In this document: piece after piece, positions 1-7,900 of the stretch
Layout: each line of letters starts with the position of its first letter
How positions within the stretch are numbered: position 1 is the stretch's first letter
Assembly (NCBI GenBank): GCA_036524155.1
Contig: DATDCV010000593.1
Span: 1-16,766, forward strand
Length of the DNA stretch: 16,766 nt
DNA from: DATDCV01 sp036524155
GTDB lineage: Bacteria; Verrucomicrobiota; Verrucomicrobiia; Limisphaerales; UBA8199
Reading direction: 5' to 3'
The notes under the pieces: model-generated
What the model was told of the DNA's origin: nothing
Database searches by the model: none
Seen by the model: only the letters and a program-made list of their open reading frames with translations
Position numbers and translations under genes: made by a program

Positions 1-1005
1 GGCCACCTCCTGTCCCACCGAATTGAACTGCGGCATGCCGAACGGCACAGGATTCTTGAGAGCCGCCGGCCAGCCGGCCGGATAGATACCGTAGGTCTGG
101 CCTGTGTAGGGCGTCGGCAGGCCCGTCACCGGATCGTTGAGCGGCACATCGCTGAAGTAAACCTGGACCACACCGGAGTATTTCCCGGCATAGGTCATCG
201 CGTCGTTGATCTGGTAAGTGGCAATGCCCAAAGGCCGCCCCTCGATTGGGCCGGACGGCGACTCCGAGTAGAGTTCGCCCGGCGCCAGCAACCCATTCCG
301 CACCGCGCCTGCCGCCGGGAATGGATCCCCCAAGTGCGGCCAGTCGGTGATGTACTTCAACATATTGAAGGCCGGGTCGTCGCTATGCTGGCCGCCCACC
401 TGTTTCATCACCACGTTTCCGATCGCGCGGTGGCAGAACTCGCAGGAGATGCCTTCGTCGTCGGTCGAGAGGGGGATTTGGTGGATCATCGTGCTGCCGT
501 CGGCTGCACCGCCGAGGTAGGGATCGATACGGCCGGAAAGGAAGGCGTTGGGGATATGACACCGCGCACAGATATTCGCCGCGCCATCGCCGGCGCCGGC
601 CGCCTTGATCTTCTCGTTCACAACAATCCAGTCGGCGCGAAACACCGGGTTGCGCGCCGTGGTGCCCATGACGCTGCCGGCCCAGTTGCCATAGTGCCCG
701 GCCTGCTGATCAATGGTGCCCCCATGGCAGGCGCCGCAGGTTTGCGGGAACTCGAACACATTGTAAGGCGACGGGAACGTGATGTTCATCAGTTCCTGCT
801 GTTGGGTGCCGGGCAACGGCACCGCGGTGCCGCCGGGTTGGCCGGTGGCGGGGTTGATCTTCCCCTGGGGGGTGGGCCGGCCGGGAATGTCGGCGCGGAC
901 GGAAACTGCGGCCGCCATGCCTAAGACGAGCAGAGGCACCAGGAGAGCCGCGCGTGGACGCCCGGAACGGAGGGGCGGACTGCTGTTGTTGGTTGATTTT
1001 TGCAT
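1..1005 (-). CDS. Multiheme cytochrome c, C-terminus cut by window edge
   Basis: The reading frame is open for 335 codons and runs off the left edge. It begins with an export signal (basic stretch near residues 13-18, hydrophobic core about 19-36, likely cleavage after VRA at residue 38), so the protein should be periplasmic or outside the cell. Three CXXCH haem c attachment motifs are visible: CGACH at 90-94, CARCH at 146-150 and CEFCH at 188-192; more may lie beyond the edge. Spacing of roughly 40-55 residues between motifs and extra histidines fit a multiheme electron-transfer protein. The start is supported by AAGGAA 8 bases upstream. It follows a secreted protein gene by 46 bases on the same strand, suggesting an operon. 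The electron donor and acceptor cannot be told from sequence. The haem motifs make the class firm; the exact family is not recognised. Confidence 0.88.
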   Translation of the reverse strand, partial: MQKSTNNSSPPLRSGRPRAALLVPLLVLGMAAAVSVRADIPGRPTPQGKINPATGQPGGTAVPLPGTQQQELMNITFPSPYNVFEFPQTCGACHGGTIDQQAGHYGNWAGSVMGTTARNPVFRADWIVVNEKIKAAGAGDGAANICARCHIPNAFLSGRIDPYLGGAADGSTMIHQIPLSTDDEGISCEFCHRAIGNVVMKQVGGQHSDDPAFNMLKYITDWPHLGDPFPAAGAVRNGLLAPGELYSESPSGPIEGRPLGIATYQINDAMTYAGKYSGVVQVYFSDVPLNDPVTGLPTPYTGQTYGIYPAGWPAALKNPVPFGMPQFNSVGQEVA

Positions 1006-1051
1006 AGGACTATTTCCTTGGATTCTTGTTGTTGTTGTTCCTTGAATGGTT

Positions 1052-1762
1052 TCAGTGGCACGGAAACTGGTCGGAGATTGGATTGGCGTGCTTCCCCGGT
1101 TGGTTGGGGTCTGCTTCGGTCGGCGGAGAAATTGGGGGGCTCAACCTCAAGTGAAGCCGCCCTTCGAACCGGCCCTCACCCTGAAGCGAACCTTCGTACT
1201 TTTTCCGCAGGCTGGGCGAACGCGTTTCCGAAGCCCACGCCACGGCATCGAACCGGGAGAGCGGAAGCGTCGGACAGGTGTCCAGCTCAGCCAGCAAATA
1301 GCCTTGCAGGTACTCCGGATGGGGCCGGTCGGCTTTGCCCGCGTTTTGATCCTGAGCCGGCGGCTGATCGACAACGACCCAGGTGCCCCGCACCTGCCAC
1401 CGGCCGGCCTTGAGGTTGGAGTAATTCGTCCGCGGACAAAATGCGTTCAAGGTAAGATGAAAGGTGGCCTCGGGCAGCGGCCCGGCATTGGTTGCCCTGG
1501 CCGTGGCCTCGATGGTATAGCCCGTCAGGGTGATGCCGGCCGCGTTGGTCAAGCTCTGGCCCGGCCTGACCACCTTTGCGCGGGTGAGCTCCCAGGTCAG
1601 GCAGTCCTGCTTCGGCGTCTGCAGGGGCAAGCTGGCAGGCGCTCCCACAGCGGCCACGGAGCCAGGCGCCATGACGGCCCCCAGCAGCCACACCAGCAAC
1701 AGGCTGGCGCCTACCGCCCCACGACCCGCAGGAGCACTTTGGTTTCCATTGTCTGTATGCAT
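1052..1762 (-). CDS. Secreted protein of unknown function upstream of the cytochrome
   Basis: This 236-residue protein is not recognised. The chosen ATG gives a leader with a hydrophobic core at about residues 18-33 and plausible cleavage near VAA or VGA at 36-41, so it is predicted to be exported. An in-frame GTG three codons earlier (1771) would add two lysines before the methionine and is a possible alternative start. The mature part has alternating hydrophobic residues, looks beta-rich, and carries cysteines at 54, 109, 163 and 235, which could form disulfides outside the cytoplasm. The frame stays open upstream to 2089, but that extension crosses the palindromic control region and has no leader character. 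The end lies 46 bases before the cytochrome start on the same strand, so both are probably co-transcribed and the protein may be an accessory to the cytochrome. That role is inference. Confidence 0.68.
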   Translation of the reverse strand: MHTDNGNQSAPAGRGAVGASLLLVWLLGAVMAPGSVAAVGAPASLPLQTPKQDCLTWELTRAKVVRPGQSLTNAAGITLTGYTIEATARATNAGPLPEATFHLTLNAFCPRTNYSNLKAGRWQVRGTWVVVDQPPAQDQNAGKADRPHPEYLQGYLLAELDTCPTLPLSRFDAVAWASETRSPSLRKKYEGSLQGEGRFEGRLHLRLSPPISPPTEADPNQPGKHANPISDQFPCH

Positions 1763-1805
1763 TTTCTTCACGCCGACCACTGAAGCTCTCCGGAACGGAT
1801 CGTGC

Positions 1806-1847
1806 AATCGGACCGCGCCCAGATCGGTAATCGGGCGCGGTCCGATT
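1806..1847. repeat. Perfect 15-bp inverted repeat, candidate operator
   Basis: The left arm AATCGGACCGCGCCC (1806-1820) is matched base for base by its reverse complement at 1833-1847, with 12 bases between. No T-run follows on either strand and both neighbouring genes point away, so a terminator is unlikely. A regulator site or an RNA leader structure in the divergent region is the better reading. Confidence 0.75.
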
Positions 1848-1861
1848 CCGCGGCCGGTGAT

Positions 1862-1885
1862 CTGGTCCGGATCCGACCGGACCAG
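1862..1885. repeat. Perfect 9-bp inverted repeat next to the first
   Basis: CTGGTCCGG (1862-1870) and CCGGACCAG (1877-1885) are exact reverse complements with a 6-base loop. The arms share the GGTCC/GGACC core with the 15-bp repeat 15 bases to the left, so the two may be a pair of sites for the same factor. Confidence 0.65.
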
Positions 1886-1972
1886 GCGAGGCCACGAGGG
1901 CCCGATCGCCCCGTAAAAACAGCCCTCAGACGCGATCGCTTCCCACCCGGACTCACGGGCCCCCCCTACGAA

Positions 1973-1984
1973 AGTTGTACAACT
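1973..1984. promoter_or_regulatory. 12-bp perfect palindrome AGTTGTACAACT
   Basis: AGTTGTACAACT is its own reverse complement and lies in an AT-rich patch inside very GC-rich DNA, followed by a repeated AAAGTT. It is 189 bases upstream of the chosen kinase start. A dimeric regulator such as the LuxR-type response regulator encoded nearby could bind it, but no protein can be assigned from sequence. Confidence 0.45.
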
Positions 1985-2172
1985 AAAGTTCAATGGGCAT
2001 CCAAGCCGCCGTCGTGTTATTGGATAGGTGGGCAGTCGCAGGAGGGGAGCGGGTGGAGGAGTCGTTGTACGCGCGCGGGTGCTCCCCACGATTCAACTGG
2101 CGTCACTCTCCATCGAGGAGAGGTGGATCTCATTCGGGGACGAGTGACCTGAGTCCGGTAAAGCCCAGTCAA

Positions 2173-5007
2173 ATGAACAACGCGGGCGTCAGTTCACAAG
2201 ACCTGCGGGGGGCAGAAGCCAAACCCGGCTCCCGGGGACTGTTCAGCAGTCTGCGGACCAGGATGCTGGTGACTTTCGGCTTCCTTGGAGTGGGCATTCT
2301 GATCGCGCTGGAACTCGCTCACCTGTACGGTTTGCCGTTCACGTCGTTGAACGGCGAGTACCAACGACACCGTGACCTGGCGTTCCGCCAGCTTAGCCTG
2401 ACGGCCGATGTAATTACGGAGCGCTTGAGTTCGTGGATCGAGCGGCGGCACGACCACGCCCTGGTGGTCGCGGAAAGCAGTTTCGTGCGGCAAGCGGTCG
2501 GCGAGCTGGTCGGAGAGCTGCACCGCCTTGATAACCGCCTGAGCCCGGCGGAGAGGGTCAGAACCATCCTTGCGGCGCTGCCGCTCCACCAGGCTTTGAC
2601 GCACGATCTGATCCTGACCAGCATGACTGACGAGCCTTACCTGAGTGTCGAGGTGGCCGATGCTGCCAGTGGTGTTATCTTCGCTTCGAGCCATGCCGAT
2701 GACCTGGGCTTCAGCGTTTGGGGTCAGGGTTGTTTCACAAATATGCTTCGCTCTGGCGCCACGGTCTTTACGGGTGTCGAGCGCGACCCCGAAAGCGGCC
2801 AGCTGACCCTGGTTGTTTCCCGTCCCATCCTGGTGGAGGGAATCGCGGGGGCGGTGCTCATTCTGCGCATCAATCCGCGCGACGCTCTCTTCGCCGGGAT
2901 CAACACCTGGGCTGAATTGGAGCAGACCGGCGAGGCGGTGCTGGTTAACGAGGACGGGCTGCTGCTGGCACCGCCCGAGCTGCCGCTGCCCGACGGCTCG
3001 CGCGCCCGCTCACTAATAGACCGGCTGTCCGGGGATCCAGCCAAAGCGGCGGCGGGACGAGAAGGCATCTTCGTGTCGCGGGACTATCGAGGTGTGCCGG
3101 TCCTGGCGGCGTGTCGCTCGGTGCAGATTGGCCCGACAAGGCGCTGGGGATTGGTGGTCAAACAAGACCAGGCAAGAATCTTCGCCTCGGTCCGGCAGAG
3201 CGAGGAACTAACGCTCGTGGCGGGGCTGATCGGACTGGGGCTGCTGCTGGGCCTGAGCGGCCTGACTGCCAACCGCCTGAACCGCCCCATTCTCCAACTA
3301 AGCGAGGTCGCCCGCCAGGTCGCAGCCGGTGACCTCGCGGCGCGGGCCTCCGTCCGTCCTCGAGGGGAGATCGGTATGTTGGCGGGCACCTTCAACGCCA
3401 TGGTGGAGCGGATACAGCACTGGCACGAGGCTCTCGAGGCTGAAGTCCGCAAGCGCACGACGGACCTCGAGCAGGTCAACAGCTCACTCCAGGCGGAGAT
3501 TGCCGGCCGGAGGCACGCCGAGGATGCCCTGCGCCGTCAACGCGACAACTTTCGGAGGCTGCTGGATAGCATGGCGGGCGGTGTTTATGTGGTGAACTCC
3601 AAATTTGACATACAGTACGTCAACCCGGTCCTGGAGAAGGAATTCGGACCGGTGGCAGGCCGGAAATGCCACGAATACTTCCACGACCGCCAGGCCGCGT
3701 GCCCATGGTGCCAACACGCAGCCGTGATGGGCGGCCAGACGGTGCGCTGGGAATGGCAGTGCGCCCGGACGGGCAAAACGTACGATCTGCTCGACACGCC
3801 GCTGGACAACCGCGACGGGAGCCGCTCAAAGCTGGAGATTTTCCGCGATATCACTGAACGGAAGCGCGTTGAGGTGGCCCTCCGCCAGAGTGAGGAGCGG
3901 TTCAGGACCGTCGCCGACTTTACTTACGACTGGGAGTTCTGGGTCTCTCCGGACAAGCAGTTCGTGTACATGTCGCCGTCTTGCGCGCGAATCACGGGCT
4001 ACACGCGCGAGGAATTCGCGCGAGAGCCGGAGTTGTTCTCCCGCATCGTCCACCCTGAGGACTGCCGGGTCCTGACCGAGCACCTGGCCGGGGACATGGC
4101 GCAGCAGGGCCCGTGCGAGCTCGAATTTCGCATTCAGCGCCGTGACGGCCAGGAACGCTGGATCGCTCACGTGTGCCAGGCGGTCTGGGACGACCAGGGT
4201 GGCTTTCTGGGCCGGCGCGCCTCCAATCGCGACATCACCGAGCGCAAGTTGGCCGAGGAGGCATTGCGCCGGGCGCGCGACGAACTGGAACTGAAAGTCT
4301 GCGAGCGCACCGCCGAATTGGTCACCGCCAACAGCTCTTTGCAGGCCGAGATAGGCCAACGCAAGTCCCTCGAGGCCCGAATTGTGGAGATCAGCGAATA
4401 CGAGCAACGCCGCATCGGCCGGGACCTGCACGATGGGCTCTGCCAACACCTTACGGGCCTGGCCCATCTGTGTAACGCCACTTGCCACAAACTGGCCCAG
4501 GTCGTCCCGGAGGAGGTCGAGACGCTGCGACGCACGGGGGACTTGGTCCACCAGGCCCTCGCTCAGGCTCACAATCTGGCGCGCGGGCTCTTCCCGGTCA
4601 GCCTCCAGGCGGACGGCCTGATGATGGCGCTCGAGCAACTGGTCTTGGAGTTTAAGACGATGTACCCGGCGGCGATCTCCTTCGTGTGTGAACCCCCGGT
4701 TCTGATTGAAGATAATGCCACGTCCACGCACTTGTATCGGATCGCCCAGGAGGCTCTCAGCAACGCCCTCAAACACAGTCACTGCTCCGCCGTGACCGTC
4801 ACGCTCTCCGCCGATGCCCGGGCCCGGCGACTGAGCGTTTGCGACAATGGCGGAGGTTTGCCCGACCACCGGCCGCAGTCGACCGGCCTGGGATTGGACA
4901 CCATGCGGTTCCGGGCGCGTGCCATAGGGGCCCATTTGGAGATCAAGAGCCGTACCCACGGCGGCACGGAAGTCATCTGCACCCTATCCGATGACAACCA
5001 ACGTTGA
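2173..5007 (+). CDS. Membrane sensor histidine kinase with HAMP and two PAS domains
   Basis: This 944-residue kinase senses a signal and passes phosphate to a partner regulator. In order: membrane helix 31-52; an extracytoplasmic region of about 290 residues, of the size of a double CACHE sensor; membrane helix 346-366; HAMP about 367-420; coiled coil; PAS1 about 455-557 with C499, C510 and C513 in a C..F..CPWC arrangement; PAS2 about 570-690; each PAS ends in RDITERK (558, 686). A coiled coil leads to a HisKA_3 box with RDLHDG, phospho-acceptor H753. The HATPase has an N-box (N864 in SNALKHS), DNGGG at 891 and a TGLGL G2 box. This core is the NarX/DegS class, which pairs with LuxR-type regulators, and the next gene is one. 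The ATG at 2173 is chosen because the 60 residues before it (open from 1993) lack any recognisable domain; its ribosome site is weak, so the start is uncertain. Confidence 0.93.
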   Translation: MNNAGVSSQDLRGAEAKPGSRGLFSSLRTRMLVTFGFLGVGILIALELAHLYGLPFTSLNGEYQRHRDLAFRQLSLTADVITERLSSWIERRHDHALVVAESSFVRQAVGELVGELHRLDNRLSPAERVRTILAALPLHQALTHDLILTSMTDEPYLSVEVADAASGVIFASSHADDLGFSVWGQGCFTNMLRSGATVFTGVERDPESGQLTLVVSRPILVEGIAGAVLILRINPRDALFAGINTWAELEQTGEAVLVNEDGLLLAPPELPLPDGSRARSLIDRLSGDPAKAAAGREGIFVSRDYRGVPVLAACRSVQIGPTRRWGLVVKQDQARIFASVRQSEELTLVAGLIGLGLLLGLSGLTANRLNRPILQLSEVARQVAAGDLAARASVRPRGEIGMLAGTFNAMVERIQHWHEALEAEVRKRTTDLEQVNSSLQAEIAGRRHAEDALRRQRDNFRRLLDSMAGGVYVVNSKFDIQYVNPVLEKEFGPVAGRKCHEYFHDRQAACPWCQHAAVMGGQTVRWEWQCARTGKTYDLLDTPLDNRDGSRSKLEIFRDITERKRVEVALRQSEERFRTVADFTYDWEFWVSPDKQFVYMSPSCARITGYTREEFAREPELFSRIVHPEDCRVLTEHLAGDMAQQGPCELEFRIQRRDGQERWIAHVCQAVWDDQGGFLGRRASNRDITERKLAEEALRRARDELELKVCERTAELVTANSSLQAEIGQRKSLEARIVEISEYEQRRIGRDLHDGLCQHLTGLAHLCNATCHKLAQVVPEEVETLRRTGDLVHQALAQAHNLARGLFPVSLQADGLMMALEQLVLEFKTMYPAAISFVCEPPVLIEDNATSTHLYRIAQEALSNALKHSHCSAVTVTLSADARARRLSVCDNGGGLPDHRPQSTGLGLDTMRFRARAIGAHLEIKSRTHGGTEVICTLSDDNQR

Positions 5008-5014
5008 AGAGGAA
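5008..5014 (+). promoter_or_regulatory. Ribosome binding site fixing the regulator start
   Basis: AGAGGAA lies 3 bases before ATG 5018, with its GAGG core about 5 bases away, a good Shine-Dalgarno position. The earlier in-frame ATG at 4991 overlaps the kinase end and has no such site, so 5018 is preferred. Confidence 0.6.
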
Positions 5015-5017
5015 CGA

Positions 5018-5797
5018 ATGAACGCAACGATCAACTCCTGCAAGAATGTGACGCCGGGACAGCCTCGACGCAAACTCGGGGAGGTGCGGATCCTCCTGGT
5101 GGACGATCACCCGCTAGTCCGCGAGGGGCTGGCGGCGACCCTCAGCAAGGAACTGGACCTTACAGTTTGTGGCCATGCCGCCAGCGCCACCCAGGCCCTG
5201 CAGGCCGCCGCCACACTGCACCCGGACGTCGCGGTGGTGGACCTCACCCTGGAAGGCTCGCATGGCCTTGACTTACTCAAGGACCTTCGGATTCTGCATC
5301 CTGACGTCCGGCTGCTGGTGGTCTCCATGCACGATGAAGCGCTTTACGCCGAGCGGGCTCTACGGGCGGGGGCCCGCGGTTACCTCATGAAGCGGGAACC
5401 GCCGGAGAAACTGGTGGAGGCCGTCCGGAAGCTCGCCCGAGGGGAGCTCTATTTCAGCCAGGCCATCCTTCTTCGAATGCATCAAGACCTCTCCAGCGGC
5501 CGCCGTGCGGCCGGCACCTCTCCGATCACGCAACTGGCCGACCGCGAGCTCGCTGTTCTTGAATTGCTCGGCAAGGGGACCAAAACCCGCCGGATCGCCG
5601 ATTCCTTGCATGTGAGCATGAAGACCATCCAATCCCACTGCGAGCACATCAAACAAAAACTGGAGTTGCCGGATTTCTCCAGCTTGACCTGCTTTGCCGC
5701 GCACTGGATCGAAAAGGAACAGGACACCAAACCCGGGGGGCGCGACCAGACGGCCGGGAATCCACTCCGGGAGGCGCACCCCCAGCGCCGGGATTGA
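5018..5797 (+). CDS. LuxR/NarL-type response regulator
   Basis: The product (259 residues) is a DNA-binding regulator activated by phosphorylation. The receiver domain spans about 23-145: acidic pair D29-D30 in LVDDH, phospho-acceptor D75 in VVDLTL, switch S103 in VVSMHD and K125 in YLMKR. A LuxR-type helix-turn-helix follows at about 173-230, with LADRELAVLELLGKG and RRIADSLHVSMKTIQSH. The last 25 residues or so are a polar tail without a known domain. It starts 10 bases after the kinase stop, so the two are translationally close and form a two-component pair; HisKA_3 kinases normally pair with this regulator type. The likely targets are its own promoter region and perhaps the divergent cytochrome operon, which is inference from layout. 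Confidence 0.94.
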   Translation: MNATINSCKNVTPGQPRRKLGEVRILLVDDHPLVREGLAATLSKELDLTVCGHAASATQALQAAATLHPDVAVVDLTLEGSHGLDLLKDLRILHPDVRLLVVSMHDEALYAERALRAGARGYLMKREPPEKLVEAVRKLARGELYFSQAILLRMHQDLSSGRRAAGTSPITQLADRELAVLELLGKGTKTRRIADSLHVSMKTIQSHCEHIKQKLELPDFSSLTCFAAHWIEKEQDTKPGGRDQTAGNPLREAHPQRRD

Positions 5798-5943
5798 TGC
5801 GCCGTCGCCGAATCACATCCGCTGGGACTATTGAAATGGGGGTCGGCTCATCGAAACCGTGAAACCTACCCCATAGAATAACGCGCGGAACGAGCTCTAT
5901 TCGCGTCTCCGCGAAAAATTGAGTGCGATCGTCCCCGTGCACC

Positions 5944-6246
5944 TTAGCCTGAATACTTGGTGTTGGTAATGGACATCGTCTCCGGTTCCAGTATGAACTT
6001 AAGCATCCCCCCGATAGTCCGCGCGTCCGACAAAAAGTGTCCGGGGTGGAAGTAGCAGACGGAAGCCTTGCCCGGACCGGAGGGGATGAGGCTGGCGGAG
6101 GTGGCCGGCGCGCAAGCCAGCCATGTCAGGCAACACAAAAGCGCCGTGGTGGAAACAAAGATGACCACAAGCCCAACTTCCGCGCCTTTCACGAGGCGGG
6201 AATGGGGTTGCCGTCGCAGTGGGGAGTGAGAATGGGTTGTCATCAT
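5944..6246 (-). CDS. Small single-pass membrane protein, unknown function
   Basis: A 100-residue frame begins with two consecutive ATGs (6246 and 6243). It has a basic N-terminus followed by a strongly hydrophobic stretch at about residues 23-45, so it is either a membrane-anchored peptide or has an uncleaved signal. The remaining 55 residues contain no motif I recognise. GGGG in AAAGGGGCC lies about 11 bases before the start, a weak ribosome site. It sits 60 bases after the PDZ protein gene on the same strand and may be the last gene of the sigma-factor operon. Because it is short and unrecognised it could be spurious, although the clean membrane segment argues for a real gene. Confidence 0.5.
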   Translation of the reverse strand: MMTTHSHSPLRRQPHSRLVKGAEVGLVVIFVSTTALLCCLTWLACAPATSASLIPSGPGKASVCYFHPGHFLSDARTIGGMLKFILEPETMSITNTKYSG

Positions 6247-6306
6247 ATTTCGGCTGGCCCCTTTGAGTGATAGTTTTCGGTTCGAGAGTGTTGTCCGGCC
6301 GCCGCT

Positions 6307-7404
6307 TCAGGTGCCGTCGTCTTCTGCCGCCGGCGGCGAGTCGGCTTTGTCATCGCTCCAATGGTCGAGCATGGGTTTAACTTTTTCCCAAACCGCTTCC
6401 GGCACCTTGGCTTGCTGGTCCGAGGTTTCGATGGGGCCGTCGAACAACAATCTGCCGGCTTTGTCATGAGCGGTAAGCTGCTTTTTCGGGTCGGCGACGA
6501 CGACATATGTCCCGCTATCGTCGGTTTTCACGATGGACTTGACGGAATTTCGCTTGCTCTTGACGACCACAGTGGCGTCCTTCTCGACATCCATTCCGCG
6601 GCGGGCAAGCTCCTGGAATTCGCGGGCGGCGGGGCCGAAAGTGCGGTGGGCGTTAGTGGCCTGCCGGAGCGCTTCCTGCAGCGCTTTGCGAACCTCCTCC
6701 ATGCTGCGCCGGACCTGTTTGCTGATGGCCTCCCGGTTGACGCCAGCCTCGTCGAGTGACTGGCGGAGGTTCTTGAGTTGGTCCCGGGCCGCCTCGTTGA
6801 GGTGCAACTCACTGAGCTGCCGGTGCACGTCGCGCAACTCTCCTTCCCAAACACGCTCGTCTCCGAGCAGGCTCAAGCCGCGCGAGGTCTTGCCGATCTT
6901 CGCGGTCACGGTTTCCTTTTTTCCCGCCCGATAAAAGGTGATTTCAACGCTATCGCCGTCTTTGTGCTTCTGAATCAGCTTCTTCAATTGGGCCGGGTGG
7001 ACCAGCAGTTGGCCGTCCAGCTCGACCAGCACATCGTTCTTTTGCAGGCCTGCTTTGGCGGCGGGGCTTTCGTGGGCGATATAGGTCACCAGGAGCCCTT
7101 CGCCCTCGTTGAGGCCCAATTGAGACGCGAGGGCTTCGGAGGTTTCTTCCGTCGCGATTCCGAGCCAGGATACCTGGCGGTTTTCCTTGCTGCTCGAATC
7201 GTCTTTTTCAATTTTCTGAATGACGATTCGATGCTCGCGCTTTTCCGAGTCTGCGCCGGATGAGTCGCCAGGCTCGGTAATCACACGGGTTTCGACGACA
7301 CTTTCGTCAGCAGCCCGTGCGGAGCCGGTTAATGCGCCTGCCAGCGCGGCGGCGGCGACCGCCGAGAGCCAGCGGGGGTTCCATGGGATTAAGGTGCTTT
7401 TCAT
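6307..7404 (-). CDS. Exported PDZ-domain protein
   Basis: The 365-residue product has a signal peptide (hydrophobic core about 13-28, cleavage expected after ARA at 31). A charged linker leads to one PDZ domain at about 79-170: WLGIATEE, then HESPAAKAGLQKNDVLVELDG, the typical SPAxxAGL-x-GD-like peptide-binding fold. After it comes a long, charged alpha-helical part (about 190-270) and a C-terminal region ending in an acidic tail. There is no protease domain, so it is not an HtrA/DegP enzyme; it more probably acts as an adaptor or chaperone-like sensor in the periplasm. ATG 7404 is used; the frame also stays open to a TTG at 7434 overlapping the upstream gene. It lies 16 bases after the membrane protein gene in the sigma-factor operon, which points to an envelope-stress role (inference). 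Confidence 0.85.
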   Translation of the reverse strand: MKSTLIPWNPRWLSAVAAAALAGALTGSARAADESVVETRVITEPGDSSGADSEKREHRIVIQKIEKDDSSSKENRQVSWLGIATEETSEALASQLGLNEGEGLLVTYIAHESPAAKAGLQKNDVLVELDGQLLVHPAQLKKLIQKHKDGDSVEITFYRAGKKETVTAKIGKTSRGLSLLGDERVWEGELRDVHRQLSELHLNEAARDQLKNLRQSLDEAGVNREAISKQVRRSMEEVRKALQEALRQATNAHRTFGPAAREFQELARRGMDVEKDATVVVKSKRNSVKSIVKTDDSGTYVVVADPKKQLTAHDKAGRLLFDGPIETSDQQAKVPEAVWEKVKPMLDHWSDDKADSPPAAEDDGT

Positions 7405-7420
7405 ATTCCGGATCTTATTG

Positions 7421-7900
7421 TTAATAGGTTTCAAAACGGACGGGGATCACTTCGATTCGAGGGGTACGCTGCTCGATGACGACGCTGCGGTCCTTGCCGC
7501 GCAGGATGACTTCGTCCCTCCATTCCCGGCAGCGGAACCGGACGGGCTCGCCGCCGGGCAAAAGCGCGACGGTATCGAACGAACGGACCAACTCCTGGTC
7601 GAGTTCGACGTTGTCGGCGGTTACGACCGGGGCAACATCGGCGAGGTTTTGACGCGGCGGGGCGGGATCGCGGGGCAGGTACAACCGCCCGACCACGAAT
7701 GCCGCGATGAGAACGGCGGTGGCGGGAACCAGCCAGCGCAAGAGCAGTGGCCAGAACGCAGTCCGTGGCGCCACGCTCGGACGTGGTGACTGTCGGGCCG
7801 CCCGGGCCGCAAGGAGTCTTTGCATGGTTCCGGCAGGCGGGGCGGCCGGACGGACGCGCCGGAGGTCCTGCTCGAACTCGTGGTCTTGGTGAACGTTCAC
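7421..7900 (-). CDS. Single-pass membrane protein, putative anti-sigma factor
   Basis: The 159-residue protein has a cytoplasmic N-terminus of about 49 residues, one membrane helix at about 50-72 and an outer C-terminal part of about 85 residues with a beta-rich look. The GTG start overlaps the sigma-factor stop by four bases (GTGA), typical of translational coupling, and GGGAG lies 9 bases upstream. Position and topology match an anti-sigma factor that would hold the ECF sigma factor at the membrane. However, the N-terminal part has no HxxxCxxC zinc motif, so it is not a standard ZAS-type anti-sigma factor, and sequence alone does not prove binding. Other possibility: a membrane protein simply co-expressed with the sigma factor. 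Confidence 0.7.
   Translation of the reverse strand: MNVHQDHEFEQDLRRVRPAAPPAGTMQRLLAARAARQSPRPSVAPRTAFWPLLLRWLVPATAVLIAAFVVGRLYLPRDPAPPRQNLADVAPVVTADNVELDQELVRSFDTVALLPGGEPVRFRCREWRDEVILRGKDRSVVIEQRTPRIEVIPVRFETY

Larger units (their letters stand above)
1763..2172. promoter_or_regulatory. Divergent intergenic control region
   Basis: About 410 bases separate the leftward secreted-protein/cytochrome pair from the rightward kinase gene. The region holds two strong inverted repeats (1806-1847 and 1862-1885) and a 12-bp palindrome (1973-1984), listed separately. GTCACTC at 2102-2108 and GAGTGAC at 2142-2148 form a weaker widely spaced inverted repeat just before the kinase gene. I could not assign -35/-10 boxes with confidence. 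Both divergent promoters presumably lie here. Confidence 0.6.

Noticed and set aside
1763..2089. N-terminal extension of the secreted protein frame up to 2089
   Set aside because: The added 109 residues are arginine/proline-rich without domain character, and would place the palindromic control region inside a gene. The internal ATG gives a clean signal peptide.
1993..2172. Upstream ATG of the kinase frame
   Set aside because: The extra 60 residues precede the first membrane helix without any domain and would use the divergent promoter region. 2173 is preferred, though its ribosome site is also weak.
3826..4959. Long minus-strand open frame of 377 codons across the kinase gene
   Set aside because: It is antisense to the conserved PAS/HisKA/ATPase domains and reflects GC-rich codon bias; no recognisable domain.
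5900..5915. Hairpin TTCGCG-TCTC-CGCGAA after the response regulator gene, taken as terminator
   Set aside because: On the plus strand it is followed by A-rich sequence rather than a T-run, and on the minus strand the T-run comes before the stem. It could still be a weak structure, but it is not an intrinsic terminator.
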